This document shows positions 1-11,595 of a DNA stretch of 64,000 nt, one piece after another. The translations under genes were made by a program, and so were the position numbers. The notes beneath the pieces were generated by a model. The model had not been told where the DNA came from and searched no databases. It worked only from the letters and a program-made list of their open reading frames with translations. Origin of the DNA: Vicia villosa (lineage: Eukaryota; Streptophyta; Magnoliopsida; Fabales; Fabaceae); contig NC_081183.1 in assembly GCF_029867415.1 (NCBI RefSeq), forward strand, positions 187,513,247-187,577,246, in the 5' to 3' direction. Position 1 is the stretch's first letter. Each line of letters begins with the position of its first letter.

Positions 1-201
1 ATACGAAGATAAAAAAGAGAAAAATAAATTAAAATTAGCGGGATCATGTAAATATGATCTTGCCTTAGGATCACGATTTTCTTGAAATTGATCAAGAAAA
101 TTAAACAGCGTAGGACAGTCCTGTTTAACAGGAGAAACATCTAAGGATTGGTTTTGACCTTGTTGCTTAGGACTTGGTTGATTCGGAGTTAAAGGAGTCA
201 T
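1..201 (-). CDS. GATA unit A: exon 1 and start of intron 1 of a GNC/CGA1-like GATA factor (partial)
   Basis: Exon 1 of a B-class GATA transcription factor, a nuclear DNA-binding regulator of greening and growth. It runs from the ATG at 201 down to 64 (46 codons, beginning MTPLTPNQ and ending RDPK); bases 1-63 are intron 1. The rest of the gene lies outside the window. It is identified by near identity to exon 1 of the complete copies at 22922-23065 and 56364-56507, from which it differs by two missing codons and a few substitutions. The start was chosen because MTP opens all three copies and family members start this way. The putative donor reads AAG|GCAAGAT, a GC-AG type. It is not known whether exons 2 and 3 are intact. 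Confidence 0.75.
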   Translation of the reverse strand, partial: MTPLTPNQPSPKQQGQNQSLDVSPVKQDCPTLFNFLDQFQENRDPKARSYLHDPANFNLFFSFLSSY

Positions 202-243
202 GGTTGGATATGAGAGAGAAACAGTGGACAGTACAAAGAGATA

Positions 244-372
<129 letters not shown>

Positions 373-570
373 ATCAAAAGGTGGTAGGGTTCTTATATGA
401 GAGGCTAAAAAGAGAAGAGTTGTCTCAAAAAGAGATTCACGTGATTGCAATTCTCCTTTTCATAGACACACATAAAAACAAAATGAAGAAAAAGACAAGA
501 AAAAACTCCGAACACACTACGATAATACAAACGACAGTGCCCGCTATGTTGTTTTTCAGTCCTTACGTTC

Positions 571-582
571 ATTTATATATAC
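571..582 (-). promoter_or_regulatory. Putative TATA box of GATA unit A
   Basis: The minus strand reads GTATATATAAAT about 370 bp upstream of the ATG. The same site is kept in unit C (23331-23340) and unit E (56877-56886), in otherwise drifting sequence. Confidence 0.5.
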
Positions 583-1248
583 ACTCATCGCCTGTATCTC
601 ACTCTTAAATTAATATTTTATTTTATTTTATTCACTTTTTAAGGATTTTTTACCATTTTTTATTTTATTATTATCATTTGTCTAGAAGCAACGTATGAAA
701 CGCGGTGTAATTATTTTATTAGGCAATAATTAATATTTTAAGAAAATATTTAAACATTTCAACGGATTTTCTTTTTGTTAAGTTTTCTTTTTGCCATAAA
801 AAGTTTTTAATTAATTCATACCTTTGGCTGAATTCTCAAATTAATTATTGGATTTTTTTCTTATTATATTCTTTATTCCTATTTTGTTCAGTACCGGATT
901 CTAATTTTAATATATATATATATCGTCATATATATAGAAATAATTTTAATATTTTAATAAAAAGTTGTTTATTATTAAATTTTAATTTATAATTTTTCAA
1001 AATAAGTAATTTTTAATGTATAAATAATATTTTTCCATAAATTGACTAATTGTAGAAATATATTATAAATTAAAAGTGAAATTTAAAATTTAAAATTTAA
1101 AAAATTGTAAATTAATTAAAAGAAATAAAAAATTACTAAAAAAAATGAGAAATATTAAATGTATTTGGATTTTCCTTTTTAAAAACCGCTCGGATTCAAT
1201 TTTGAATTTATTTTTATAAAACTAAACAAATTCACAACATATATTTTA
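583..1248. other. AT-rich upstream flank of GATA unit A
   Basis: Non-coding flank aligned with the upstream regions of units C (23341-24310) and E (56887-57590). No gene is seen. It ends in TATATTTTA (1240-1248), the left target duplication of the MULE that follows. Confidence 0.6.
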
Positions 1249-2634
1249 GGCTTAATACCCTTTTTAGTCATTTATCTATATAATTGGGTCCATTTTGGTC
1301 CCTTTTCTTTTAAAAGGGTCAAATTAATCCCTTATTTTTTCAAACATATCACGTTTGTCCTTTGTATTAACTCCGTTAGTCAAAATCAAATACATATGCC
1401 ACATCATGTACATTTGGCAATAAAATACTTTCATTTAATCAAGTTCTTTTAATAGATGTGTGACACGTGGTAAGTGATAATTTCAATGGTTTAAATTTAT
1501 TAAAATTAAAATCAATTTTTTATTTAGAAAAAATATAGAAAATAAATCAAGAATCAAATTTATATACTCTTATGGTAGTCTCTCTACATATCTGGAAACA
1601 AGAAATCTGAAAATAAAAAAAAAAAATCTTTTTTTAATGATTTACATCCATTTCAACTAAATCTGGAATATTTTCAAAAACTAAGAATCAAAAACTAAAT
1701 CAACCAAATATTTTCAAATGATATTCCAGAATCTGTAAACAACATTCTACACGCTTTTAATCCAAAATTGAGAGAGAAGAATCAAGAACCCATACGCTTC
1801 TCAATCCAAATCCAAACATTTTGCTAACTGATTTGAGGGTTTTTATCAGGGAACAGAAAAAAGTAAACCGCTTGAAAACACAAAACCACAACAGATATCG
1901 ATTCACGCCGCCGTCGTGGTAGCCGTTTTCTTCTTTTGTTTTCGGAAAATCGTTGTGCTAGGAAAACAAACGGCATTGTTTCTTCTTGAACTCAATTTCG
2001 AGTGGAGGAGAATAAGGGTTTATTGATTTCATTGATTGAATCTGGAATTAGGGTTTATTGTTTAGTTTTTCTGTATGAAGAAATTGGAGTAGGAATACGA
2101 TGTGTAAGCCAGAGAGTAAAAGCAACAAGTGGCGAGATTTGGGTTGGATGGGTTTGAATTTGAAGGTTCGAAAGGAGAGAGTTTGTTCTGGTTTAGGTTC
2201 GGATTCAGGAAGAGGGAGAATGAAACTATGGATGATCCGTGCATTTTCATCAGAGATATTATAGACTTGTATCGCTCAGTTAACAACTATAGGTGATTTA
2301 TGGGGTCCTATAGTTCTTAAAGGTCGGCCTTCATGTTTCACTCATGAATCTGCTTCGAGTTCCAAAGCTATGGATATTCAGTTCTTGAAGATTTTACTTT
2401 TTAATTAGTTGAATAGTCTAAAAAAATATATAAAATAAATTATATTTTAAAAACCAAGAAGATGATGACTAGGATGCCATGTAAATAAAAATTAACGCCG
2501 TTAGTGACAAATAGACGGAAAAGATGAATATGACACCGTTAGAAAAAATAAAGGATCTAATTGGTCCTTTTAAAAGAAAGAGGACCAAAATGGACCCAAA
2601 AGTATAGGTAAAGTATCAAAAAGGGTATTAAGCC
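1249..2634. mobile_element. Mutator-like element (MULE), non-autonomous, 9-bp TSD
   Basis: The ends are inverted repeats starting GGCTTAATACCC and sharing GGGTCCATTTTGGTCC further in. The element is flanked by 9-bp direct repeats TATATTTTA (1240-1248 and 2635-2643). Units C and E have the same site with a single TATATTTTA and no insertion, which confirms the boundaries. A 9-bp TSD with long terminal inverted repeats is the Mutator signature. No transposase is visible. The inner part (about 1740-2400) is richer in G+C and looks gene-like, so this could be a Pack-MULE, but no donor gene was recognised. Confidence 0.85.
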
Positions 2635-2643
2635 TATATTTTA

Positions 2644-2880
2644 GTACTTGGTTTTTAGAAAGCCTAAATGCTTTTAGGAGAACAAGGTCCTGTTGGACAA
2701 ACTAGCAAAGATCTTGAAATCTTTGAAGTCCTCCCCTAAAAGGGCCATTTGGGAGATATTCCACATTATATTGGCTTCCCATCGGTCAAATATTCCATTA
2801 AATCTACCATTATGTTTGGCCCTACATATACCACTTTACATTTGAAATAGTTTCTAGCATAATCAAGCTAGAGAAGAAGA
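2644..2880 (-). mobile_element. LINE fragment (minus strand)
   Basis: Aligns over about 200 bp with the LINE piece at 25380-25600, which encodes the region around the RNase H domain on the minus strand. It is degenerate, with no open frame. Confidence 0.5.
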
Positions 2881-3480
2881 AGAACAAAACAACAACAAAA
2901 ACAACAATAATTACAACAAGAAATGATGTTTTCAAGTTTGATTTAGTGGAGAAATAGTGTCGTAAGTGAAATATGACGTTTGGAGGTAGAAGATGAAGTT
3001 TGTCGAAGTTTTAGGTTTCACGTGGATCACTAATAATAATGTCTTGAGTGTTGATAATCACTAAATAGACGATCAAGATTTGTTTAAGGACAATGAGGGA
3101 ACTCAATAAACGCGCTACATGCATCAACGATTGTATTAAATAACTGTTGTTGTATGTCTTTTAATAAAATATAAAAAAAATGCAGCACTAGAACAACAAC
3201 AAAAAGAAGAAGATTCGAACTCATGACAATGCACTATATACAACAACGATTATTTTAAACAATCATTGTTGTATGTCTTTTGATAAAATATAAAAAATAC
3301 AGCAGTAGAATAACAACAACAACAAGTTTCAAACTCACGACCAAGCGCCACTTTTCACCACGATTGCAAGTTCCAATTGTGATAAAAAGTGGACTTAAAA
3401 TGAAAATAAATAAATAAATAAATAAAGCGCCTAACTACCACAATGGATCTTTTGGCTATGGTAAAATAAAATTAAGTGGC
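2881..3480. repeat. Two imperfect direct repeats (about 110 bp) with a distant inverted copy
   Basis: The units at about 3110-3215 and 3220-3315 share the motifs GTTGTTGTATGTCTTTT and ATAAAATATAAAA, then a CAACAACAA run. An inverted copy lies at about 4765-4880. Together they may be the subterminal parts of an unidentified element surrounding the LINE relic at 3500-4740. No coding content is seen. Confidence 0.45.
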
Positions 3481-3499
3481 ATTACAAAAGATACTTTTG

Positions 3500-4740
3500 T
3501 AGTAGTGCTGATGCCATTATGATTTTTTTCCAAAGGCAACATTACCTCCATTGATGAAATTATGCATCTTTTCAATAGATATTATGCATGTTCAGGTGAG
3601 AAAATAAATCACTTAGATTTATTCTTTATGCAGTCTTTATAACATCCCAAGGACATGTCTTGCTAGCTGATAGAATGAGATCAAGGTAAGTCATCGTTCC
3701 TTCCTTTATCTAGGTGCCTCCATTTTAAAGGGAGACATAATTAAGCCAATCACTTCCAAACTATTGCTGATAGGATTAGGAACAAACTTGTAACTTAGAA
3801 AGCTCATCTAATGTCCATTGCATGGAGAATTCTAATGGTTAAATTAGTAATCTAAAGTATTCATGTTCATGCCTTGATGTTCTATTTCTGGCTTATGTCT
3901 CTCCTTAAAGACATTGAGAGATGGAGCAAGAATTTTATCTAGAGTAGTGAAACGTATAAAAGGAAAATGGTTAGAATTTCTCAGAGGATGTGTTATCGAG
4001 ATTCTTCTTTTAGGGGGGCTTGGGATCATATTTCTGATTACTCTAAATGAGGCATCAAATCTTCTGAATTCTTGAATTATGGATAACTCTCAAGTTTTAT
4101 TGAAACCTCATCATTAGAACAGGAGTTTATCGACAATGTGGTCACATAAGGCACCATATTTTCCCTGCTCTTTGGACTGGTATGAAATCTATCTTTAATA
4201 TGTATTCAGTTCCAATTCTGCTGAGCTTGTTAGCAAATTAGACAAGATAAACTCCCGCCTTAATAATTAGTGTCAGATCATTTGCATATTCTTTTGAGCA
4301 CTCATGGAAATCTTAGGTCTATGCTTAGCTCTTTTATTCATGACCACAAGTTGGTCCTCCCATATTACTTGTTAGTTGTTTTCCCTAGCCTTCACTCTCA
4401 GACTAAGGATGTGATCATTATTAGGGATATATAGGATATGTTAGTTTGAGATCCTACAATCGATGGATATCTTAGTCTAAAGAAGGTCTATGTGTATCAG
4501 ACATCATCCATAAGTCTCTTTCATGGGGGCAAGAAAATTTGAAACAAAGTCATTCCTCCAATTACCTCTCTTATGTTTTAGAGGTTCATCCATGGTAAAT
4601 TACCAACTGATGAGCGACTTTCCCTTAGAAGTATGCATATGTCTTCCATCTGCAGTCTTTGTATAAATTATGAAGAATGCCTAAGCCACCTTTTATTTGA
4701 CAGTACCTATGATTGAAACCTCACTAGCACTCATATGATT
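3500..4740 (+). mobile_element. Degenerate LINE, zf-RVT region (plus strand)
   Basis: Frame-broken non-LTR retrotransposon. The stretch at 4520-4680 reads as a zf-RVT domain with pieces such as KLPTDERLSLRS and a downstream Cys-rich CSLCINYEECLSHLLF. The preceding 4000-4440 is the inverted paralogue of 39735-40140. It therefore provides the uninterrupted version of the site where the large CACTA inserted. Stops and frameshifts throughout. Confidence 0.6.
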
Positions 4741-4764
4741 GAATCTCCGGTTGACTATTAGTTT

Positions 4765-4930
4765 GTGTTGGATGCTCCAGCTTCCAACCACTGTTGTTGT
4801 TGTTGTTCTTGCTGTTGTTATTGTTCTAATGCTGCAATTTTTTAATTTTATTAAAAGACATACAACAACGGTTGTTTAATATAGTTATGATTGTATGTAG
4901 TACGCTATCTAATTTACTACCACGGGCAAT
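4765..4930 (-). repeat. Inverted copy of the 3110-3315 repeat
   Basis: The reverse complement matches the direct repeat units at 3110-3315, including the AAAAGACATACAACAAC segment. No gene is seen. Confidence 0.45.
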
Positions 4931-5051
4931 AGATCGTTATTATAGTTCTTTCGCAACTATAGTTATAGGTGACTTGAGACCATTCTCTTTGGTTAGTTGT
5001 CTTTACAATGTTTTTGTTGGAATAAGTTTGGTTTGTCAACTAATCATGGAG

Positions 5052-6290
5052 TGTTGATGAAAACAAGTATGTTTGTATGGAGAACAATTTTGTACTCTAA
5101 TAGTTTTCTTAAGCGTGCAGATTTTACTCATAGATTATGGACTCTGAGTATACAAAGTGTGAACTCTAGAAAAATGTAGTTCTGGATTATGAAAAAATAA
5201 CTTAGGATTATGGGATAGCATTTTGAACTATTGAAGAAATAAGTGTTTACAATGACAAATCTACTTCTACATATATAGTATCAAGTCATCTACTAAGTGA
5301 AGATTATGCATGTAGACTCTAATAACTCAAGAATCTAAAGACTCGATGTTTCTCTGTAGCACGGAAGACTTACTTTGATCAAACTTCTTCTCAATCTATC
5401 AGAAGCCTCTGACTCTAGTGGTCAAGATGTGAAGAAAAGTTAGCAACTCTGGACTCTGAACAAGTTTCACCAAATTCTATTAGAAGCCTCAATCTGAAAG
5501 ATATTACTACGAAAGAAGATAGTGTGAAAATATTAAAATAGTACAAATCATCATCATCATTTTCACTACCTTGTAAAAGAGGTTAAAATGATTGTTGTCA
5601 GTACCAACTTTTGCAAAACGTCCCATCCTCACCTTCCACAATGCTGCTACCGCCACTCTACCACTATATTACTAAACGTCTCCATGGAAGTTATGGTTTA
5701 TGAAATTCCAACTTCACCATCAAACAGATCTATTTTCATCTATTTAATTGAATATTTAAAGCCATGGAAAAAGGACGAATTATCAAGATCAAACAAAGTT
5801 AAATCTATTCAAAAGAGAGAAACACAAAAAGTCGAGCATCAACACAAAGAAGAAAGTTGTTATTTTATTGAAAGCTTTATAACTTTCATTTTTTGTAAAT
5901 CTAAATGTATTGTAACTGTGTGTATTAGCTTTTCAAAAAGTATTTTGTAATCATAAACAGTTTGTAAGATTAACCAGGTTGGTTAAGATTCCTTGGTGGA
6001 CTAAAGGTTTAGTCAGGATCCTCGAAAAGACTTAGACGATTTGTCTTTATGGTTGTAATCAAAGGGTATTTGATTGGTGAATTAAGTCATTGTTAATAAG
6101 GCAAAATCACCTGGGTAGGGGGACTGGAGGTAGCCCAGTTAACAGTGAACCAAGATAAAATCTTGTGTTTTTTATCCTTTATGCTATTTTTTCCAGTTTG
6201 CATTTTGGGTGTTTTAAAGTGGTAAATCTTGCATCCCAATTCAAAACCTCTATTTTCTTGTATTTCATTGAATCTTTAGTTTTGATATCT
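5052..6290 (+). mobile_element. Probable LTR fragment of a Ty1/copia (SIRE/Maximus-like) retrotransposon
   Basis: Starts TGTTGATGAAAAC, a plausible LTR start. It contains the leader-like stretch common in legume copia LTRs (GTAATCAAAGGGTATTTG followed by GGGTAGGGGGACTGGAGG) at about 6056-6135. The right end and TSD could not be defined, and short ORFs in it match nothing known. It may be a solo LTR or a truncated end. Confidence 0.4.
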
Positions 6291-6379
6291 AGATTGGATA
6301 CGATGATGTAAGATCATATCTCCTAATCACTCAACCTTCATTAAAGTTCGTCTTTTTTTTTTTAATAAGCAATTGATTG

Positions 6380-7430
6380 ATAAAGCTCGCACTAGGGGTG
6401 CAACCCTTACAAAAAAACAAGGCACTAAAGATTATTTGTGTCGGATAAAGGAAGTTTAAACCATTCATAATAGGTTGGCAAAAAAATCTAAAAAAGATTG
6501 TCTTATCTTCAATGTAGATTTTGAGAACACTTATGATTTTGTCAGTTGAAATTTCATTGATAATATGATGAAGATTGTATTTTCACAGGAGCCTGGCCAT
6601 CTTGGTCAATGGTTATCCCACACAAGAGATTAATATCCAGAAAGGGATCAATGAGGATAAATCTTTCACACAGTTCCTTTTCACTATGGGTCTTGATCTT
6701 TTTTCTTTCTAGTGGGAACCTCAGACCTAGGTCTCTCATATTTAATATACAGATGACACTTGGGGGAGACAAATGCTATTAATATTTGAACTATTAAATA
6801 TATCCTTAGTTTTCGTAGGAGTTCTTTTGTTAACGGAGTCTTGTCCTTAGATCTTAGGTGAATGCGAGTTTTTTAGTTGGGAATTTGAGCTTGTCGGTAA
6901 CATATTGATTACCATTAGGGATTTTAGTTGCTAATCTGATGTGGATATGTGGTATTTGTTACATAATAATATTGGTTTATATTCTACTTAAGAGACATGT
7001 GCTTACCTCTTAAGACCTTCTTTACAACATGTTATTCCTCCTAATATTGGTAGAGTCTCGCCTCTTATTTGGAAGAGTAGGGCCCTTTATAAGGTCATTT
7101 CCTTCTCCTGGTTGCATTTTAGAGATAGAATTCGTACGAGGGTTAGCCTTTTTAGGTGTTAGGTTATTGTATATGGCTCAGTTTGAAGTTTGTGTTGCCT
7201 ATATCTTGAGTCATTTTTAGAGACTTCGAGGTCTCTTGGGACCATGTCGAGAATTAGTCATGACTTAACTTTGTTCTATAATTTTGTGGTATGGGCCTTT
7301 TGAAAAAATTGTAACAAGTACATTTTTTCGAGCTTAACATCTACTAATGATGGAGTGGTGACATAATTATCTTTTGGTCTTAAAAGTGGTATCTTGGTAA
7401 GACTTCTTTTGTTTCCTGCACTTTCTTAGA
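6380..7430 (+). mobile_element. Degenerate LINE, reverse transcriptase to zf-RVT (plus strand)
   Basis: Broken frames read as L1-type RT. CLIFNVDFENTYDFVS at about 6500-6550 matches the palm motif FKVDFEKAYDSVSW. LVNGYPTQEINIQKG at about 6600-6650 matches the following RT block. At about 7025-7170 there is a zf-RVT-like stretch (PLIWKSRALYKVISFSWL). Many stops; not functional. Confidence 0.6.
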
Positions 7431-7559
7431 GTGGATGGTAACCCTATTGTGCATGAACTGTTAGTTGTCTTTAAGGAATTGACTTCACAAGTTGGAGTGG
7501 TGATCCTCATTGGAAGGTTTCTTTGGTGCTGTCTTCATTTCTCTTAAGCTATCTATTTT

Positions 7560-7860
7560 CCAAGAGAACTTGTATGACATTTTTTGGGTAGTCAGCACAA
7601 GCATTCTCCTCCCTAAGACCGATACATTACATCATTCCCAGCTCCATGATTTTTTAGGTAGTCAGCACAAGCATTCTCCTCCCTAAGAGTATGAAATATT
7701 TGAACTCGTCATTCCCTAGAAAGAAGTTCTTTAATATTGCGAAACATCGCAACATAGAAATGCCAAACATTAACATACTCTTAGACAAGCTTGATAGTAG
7801 AGTTATAGTCATAATAACACATTCGATCTTTGATGTCAAGTTCTCAGGTCATACGCAAAC
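7560..7860 (-). mobile_element. LINE RNase H fragment with an internal 38-bp direct repeat
   Basis: The minus frame reads FHTLREENACADYL, the C-terminal signature of the LINE RNase H (RVT_3) domain. A segment of about 38 bp (GTAGTCAGCACAAGCATTCT and following) occurs twice, near 7580-7618 and 7650-7688. Non-functional. Confidence 0.5.
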
Positions 7861-7885
7861 CATGATATAACACCATAAGCTCAAC

Positions 7886-7930
7886 ATTAATAATAATAAT
7901 AATAATAATAATAGCAATAATAATAATAAT
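7886..7930. repeat. (TAA)n-rich microsatellite
   Basis: Imperfect AAT/TAA array, in the same position relative to the GATA 3' flank as the (TAA)n arrays at 20590-20695 and 54111-54174. Confidence 0.8.
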
Positions 7931-7959
7931 ATTTTTTGAATAATAATATTTTAATATTA

Positions 7960-8548
7960 ACCTATACATTTTTTTTTGAATCGTGAACATCCAAGATTAA
8001 TATTACAAGACAAGATTAAATTAACCTATACATTGAATCAATGAAGCTTCTAAATCTTCATATCGGTTTTTAGGCGAGACGAAAATTTTCATCGGTTAAT
8101 AAAAGTACATTTCTAGTAGTTAAACCATATCAAAACAATGCATCATAGTAATGGATTATGAAACCTTAAATTCAATTCGATCATTTGATTTATTATGTTA
8201 TAATAATGACTTTTAATTTCGGCAAAATTTTACCACTAGATTCTCTTTTACCCCAAAACCTAAAATATCTCGGTAAAAAAGATATGAAACAAAAGATATT
8301 TAAAAGCTCACACAATTTTTTTTCTTTATTTCATTGTAATAAATGCATGTCTAATGCAACAAAACCTTATTTTGGTGTTGATGCAAATACATCAACTTGA
8401 TTTCACACCTCACAAAACCAAACAAAACAGTGACCAATTATTTTTTATATAAAAGTAAAATAAATAAAACCAATACTCAAAATTTATGAATCACCCTCAC
8501 CCCTCGTTGTAAAATTCTTCCATGAGAGAATCCAAATCCCTCTTCTAA
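7960..8548 (-). other. 3' flank of GATA unit B
   Basis: Non-coding sequence that aligns with the 3' flanks of units C (20820-21418), D (40590-41070) and E (54285-54877). It identifies this as the 3' side of another array unit. Confidence 0.6.
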
Positions 8549-8649
8549 TCAAGGGCAAACATAACCACAAGAGATATTCATCAGAAGTAGAGCTGTATCA
8601 GCTACTTCCTCAGTAGTAGACTCGAAACCTGATTTTTTCCTCACCTTTG
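8549..8649 (-). pseudogene. GATA unit B: 3' remnant of exon 3
   Basis: Only the C-terminal ~32 codons survive, ending with the LLM motif (ADTALLLMNISCGYV) and a stop. Everything upstream is gone: exon 3 joins abruptly to LINE sequence at 8644-8649. The D copy shows what was lost, namely about 765 bp deleted between two TTTGTT hexamers (41168-41173 and 41934-41939), only one of which remains here. Non-functional. Confidence 0.8.
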
Positions 8650-9497
8650 TTTGTGAATGTGAATGGATGCTAAAGCGATTGATTTTATTTGATTTGAAAA
8701 ATATTCATTTTGTTTATCAAGGAGCTAGTGAGTCTCCTTGCTTATGAATACTAATGTCCCGAGTCGAAGAAACATTAACTAAGACATCAAGGTTTCCAAC
8801 AAACACACAACCACACAACCAGTCCCACCACTTATCATTAAATCTAAAAAATTCCAACAGACAAAGTTATATGCTTTCTTAAAATTGACCTTTAAAATGA
8901 GACAATCCTTTTTGGTTTTCTTAGCCAAATCAACTATTTCATTCTAAGAAATTACCCATCAGCCAAAATATGCCCTTTCAATAATCCAATTGATTAAATT
9001 AGATAGCCTTATAATGAAACTACGAAGGACAAAATCCTTGCAATGAAACTGCCCAAACTATAAACTCAGTTCCTCTTTAAGGAAAGGATAGAATATCTTA
9101 AGAAAGGGAAATTTAAATCCATCAAGGCCAGAGATCTTATTTCCATCACACTAATAGAACATCAAGTCAATCTTCAACGGAAAAGTAGAGGTTATCACCT
9201 GATTATCCTCATAATAGAAAGTCTTAAAGATCGCCTTATTCAATCGAGGTTGATCAGAAAGAGGTTCTTTAAAATAATGACTAAAAAACCTGATAACCTC
9301 ATGTCTAATATCAACAACTCCATCCAACCAAGAATCCTCCGCATGAAGAGCCAATATAGAATTTATTCTATTTATACTCTTGACACAAGCATGAATGGCA
9401 TCTCCTTCCTTCAACCATTTAAACTTGGAACAATTAAGAATCTTCAACTCTAGGTAGACATTGGAGATCCACATTAGCTTGTGAAGAAGATGTTCTT
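8650..9497 (-). mobile_element. LINE fragment (minus strand), reverse transcriptase N-terminal part
   Basis: A 107-codon open stretch at 9151-9474 matches the linker between endonuclease and RT of plant L1 elements (KFKWLKEGDAIHACVKSINR, then FFSHYFKEP). Below it, to about 8860, broken frames read as the first RT block (KKDCLILKVNFKKAYNFVCW). Its duplicate is at 41939-42785. The CACTA element at 9498 lies at its upstream edge. Confidence 0.65.
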
Positions 9498-9524
9498 CAC
9501 TACTCCAAATTTGTTTTTTAGCAG

Positions 9525-9820
9525 CACCCCTACGAAAGCGCTTTTAGGAAAAAGCGCTGCTATAGGTTTCGCTAAAAACAAAACTAAAAATGAAGGGAAA
9601 AAAGCGCTGCTATAGGGGGTCCTACGAAAGCGCTTTTTAAAAGCGTTGGTATAGGGCTGGTTACCAAAGCGCTTTATAGAAGCGCTTCTATAGGGCGGTT
9701 ACCAAAGCGCTTTTAGAAGCGCTGGTAAAGGGGTAGGTTACCAAAGCGTTTTCTATCTAAAAAGCGCTGGTATAGGGCTGGGTACCAAAGCGCTTTTTAA
9801 AAGCGCTCTCGTAGGGTATT
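9525..9820. repeat. CACTA-1 left subterminal palindromic repeats
   Basis: Repeated AAAGCGCTTTT...AAAAGCGCT units separated by GGTATAGGG-like spacers, probably transposase-binding sites. Confidence 0.85.
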
Positions 9821-11595
9821 TACAATTATATTTTTTTAAAACAAAACATTCCCAGGTTATTACGTTTTTCAGAAATCAGGATACCATTCTTCTTCCCCAA
9901 ACGTAAACCTAGCATATCTCCATGAAAATCTCCGCCTTCCACGATATTGAATCACCACTCCATCCTTGAATTTCGTTTGGGGCTGAATTTTGATACTGAA
10001 TCTCTGAATTTCGTCTTCTCCTTCCGCCTTGCAAAACTCTTCGTCTTCTCCTTCACTTCGTGGTTGATTAACAGCGACATATACCCCCGCCTCCGGCTGA
10101 ATCTCGTCTTCTCCTTCACCGCCTCGCAAAGCTCTTCGTCGACTTCTCCTGTCACACTTCTTCTTCTTTCTCGGTGAGTCGATTTCACATTCCCTCTACT
10201 ACTCTACTAGCAGAACTGTTAATTTTTATTCTATGTTATTTAAGAAATTGTTAGTGAAACATTGTTGATGATCTGTTCCTTAATAAAATCTGCACATGAT
10301 ATGAGCAGTATATCACATTGTTTATGAATGGTTATTTTCGGCAAAGTGTTCTTCAATGTAGTAGATAGCCCTTGTGGAATAATTAGGTTCATTAGCATTG
10401 TAATTGATTGTGGGATGTGATATATGATTTAAGGATGAAAACATTATTGAGTGATTTAGCACTGGGGTAGTTGCTGGTGTAGTTTACGATAAACCGGCAT
10501 ATGGTCTTGGGACTGTTTTTAATGTGTTCAAATTTCTCATGTTTGAGAACTTAATTACCACCGTGTCATTATAAAAGTGTTCATTAGATAGAAAGAATCT
10601 AAACACCTATTATTTTAAGAATTGAAGCTAGAGTATTGATATGTATCTTTGTGGAAGAGACACAGTTAACTATATATAAATAAAACATGACTATGTTGTG
10701 TGTTTTCTATATCAAAATGAGTACATGACTATGTTGTGTTTTTCTATATCAATATGTCTCATGCTTTTGTATCCTTTCTTTTGATCCATGCAACTCAAGA
10801 GAAAGGACGACTAAGTTTGCTCTTTTATTAGGAGAGTTATTGGTGATTTGTGTCGGTCATGGAATTGGTGATTGGTGTCAATGGGAAAACTCAAATTCTG
10901 AAACTGTGTTTTATGGAATCTGCACTATTCACCCGTTCTTATTATAATCATACATTGAATTGAATTTCTTGTATAGGTCTGACTGGATTGATAACTTTGG
11001 ATCTCTTTGGAGCTCGTATCATTGACTCTGGTACTACATATTTACGAGTATGTACACACTTCAGACTATTGTTGATTTCCTTTGTTCATTTGATTTCCTT
11101 CCTTCTTTAAAATACCTAATTATAATTTGTGTCTCTATAAGCCGTTATGATATTGTTATAATTATTCAAAGAGAATAAATAAATATACATAAAATTTACT
11201 CTTCTTTTCTTTATACACATTTAAATCTTATTTCCTCTTATTGCATCATGTAGCATTTAATTATATTTTTATATACTTGTCAAATTCTATTAGCATACAC
11301 TGTAGCTGCAATATAAATGCATTGGAAAATTCTGAAGTGTTTTGAATTTTGTTTAAAATTGTGATTTATATTGTAATTCTGAAGTGCTTTTAATTATATT
11401 TTCTTTCCTTTGAATTAGCAGCGTTTCTCGTCCTAGTTCGACGTACAGCGCTCATTCTCTATGTTTTCTTGAGTTCGGTAAAATCCGAGGTAAATTTCTT
11501 TCTCAAATTACTGGTATACTTTACGTTTTGACAGAAACGCATTATACCGTTTTGTGCCTTAATAATTAGTTGTTTTTGTTTAGCTTAATTAAGAC
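9821..11595 (+). other. CACTA-1 leader region with repeated CGTCTTCTCCTTC motif and an exon-like segment
   Basis: At 9960-10150 the motif CGTCTTCTCCTTC recurs about three times around short CT-rich ORFs; the CACTA-2 copy lacks about 21 bp here. At 10977-11048 an AG...GT-bounded segment reads DLFGARIIDSGTTYL, which resembles the second active-site motif of pepsin-type aspartic proteases. It may be a captured exon, but too little is present to be sure. Nothing else is recognisable. Confidence 0.35.

Noticed and set aside
4872..5950. Short ORFs (4872-5057, 4997-5179, 5588-5950)
   Set aside because: No recognisable domain; they lie in repeat or LTR-like sequence with low-complexity composition.
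9525..9820. CRISPR-like regularly spaced palindromes (AGCGCTTTT units) here and in the other CACTA ends
   Set aside because: Units are degenerate with non-unique spacers in a plant genome; they are CACTA subterminal repeats.
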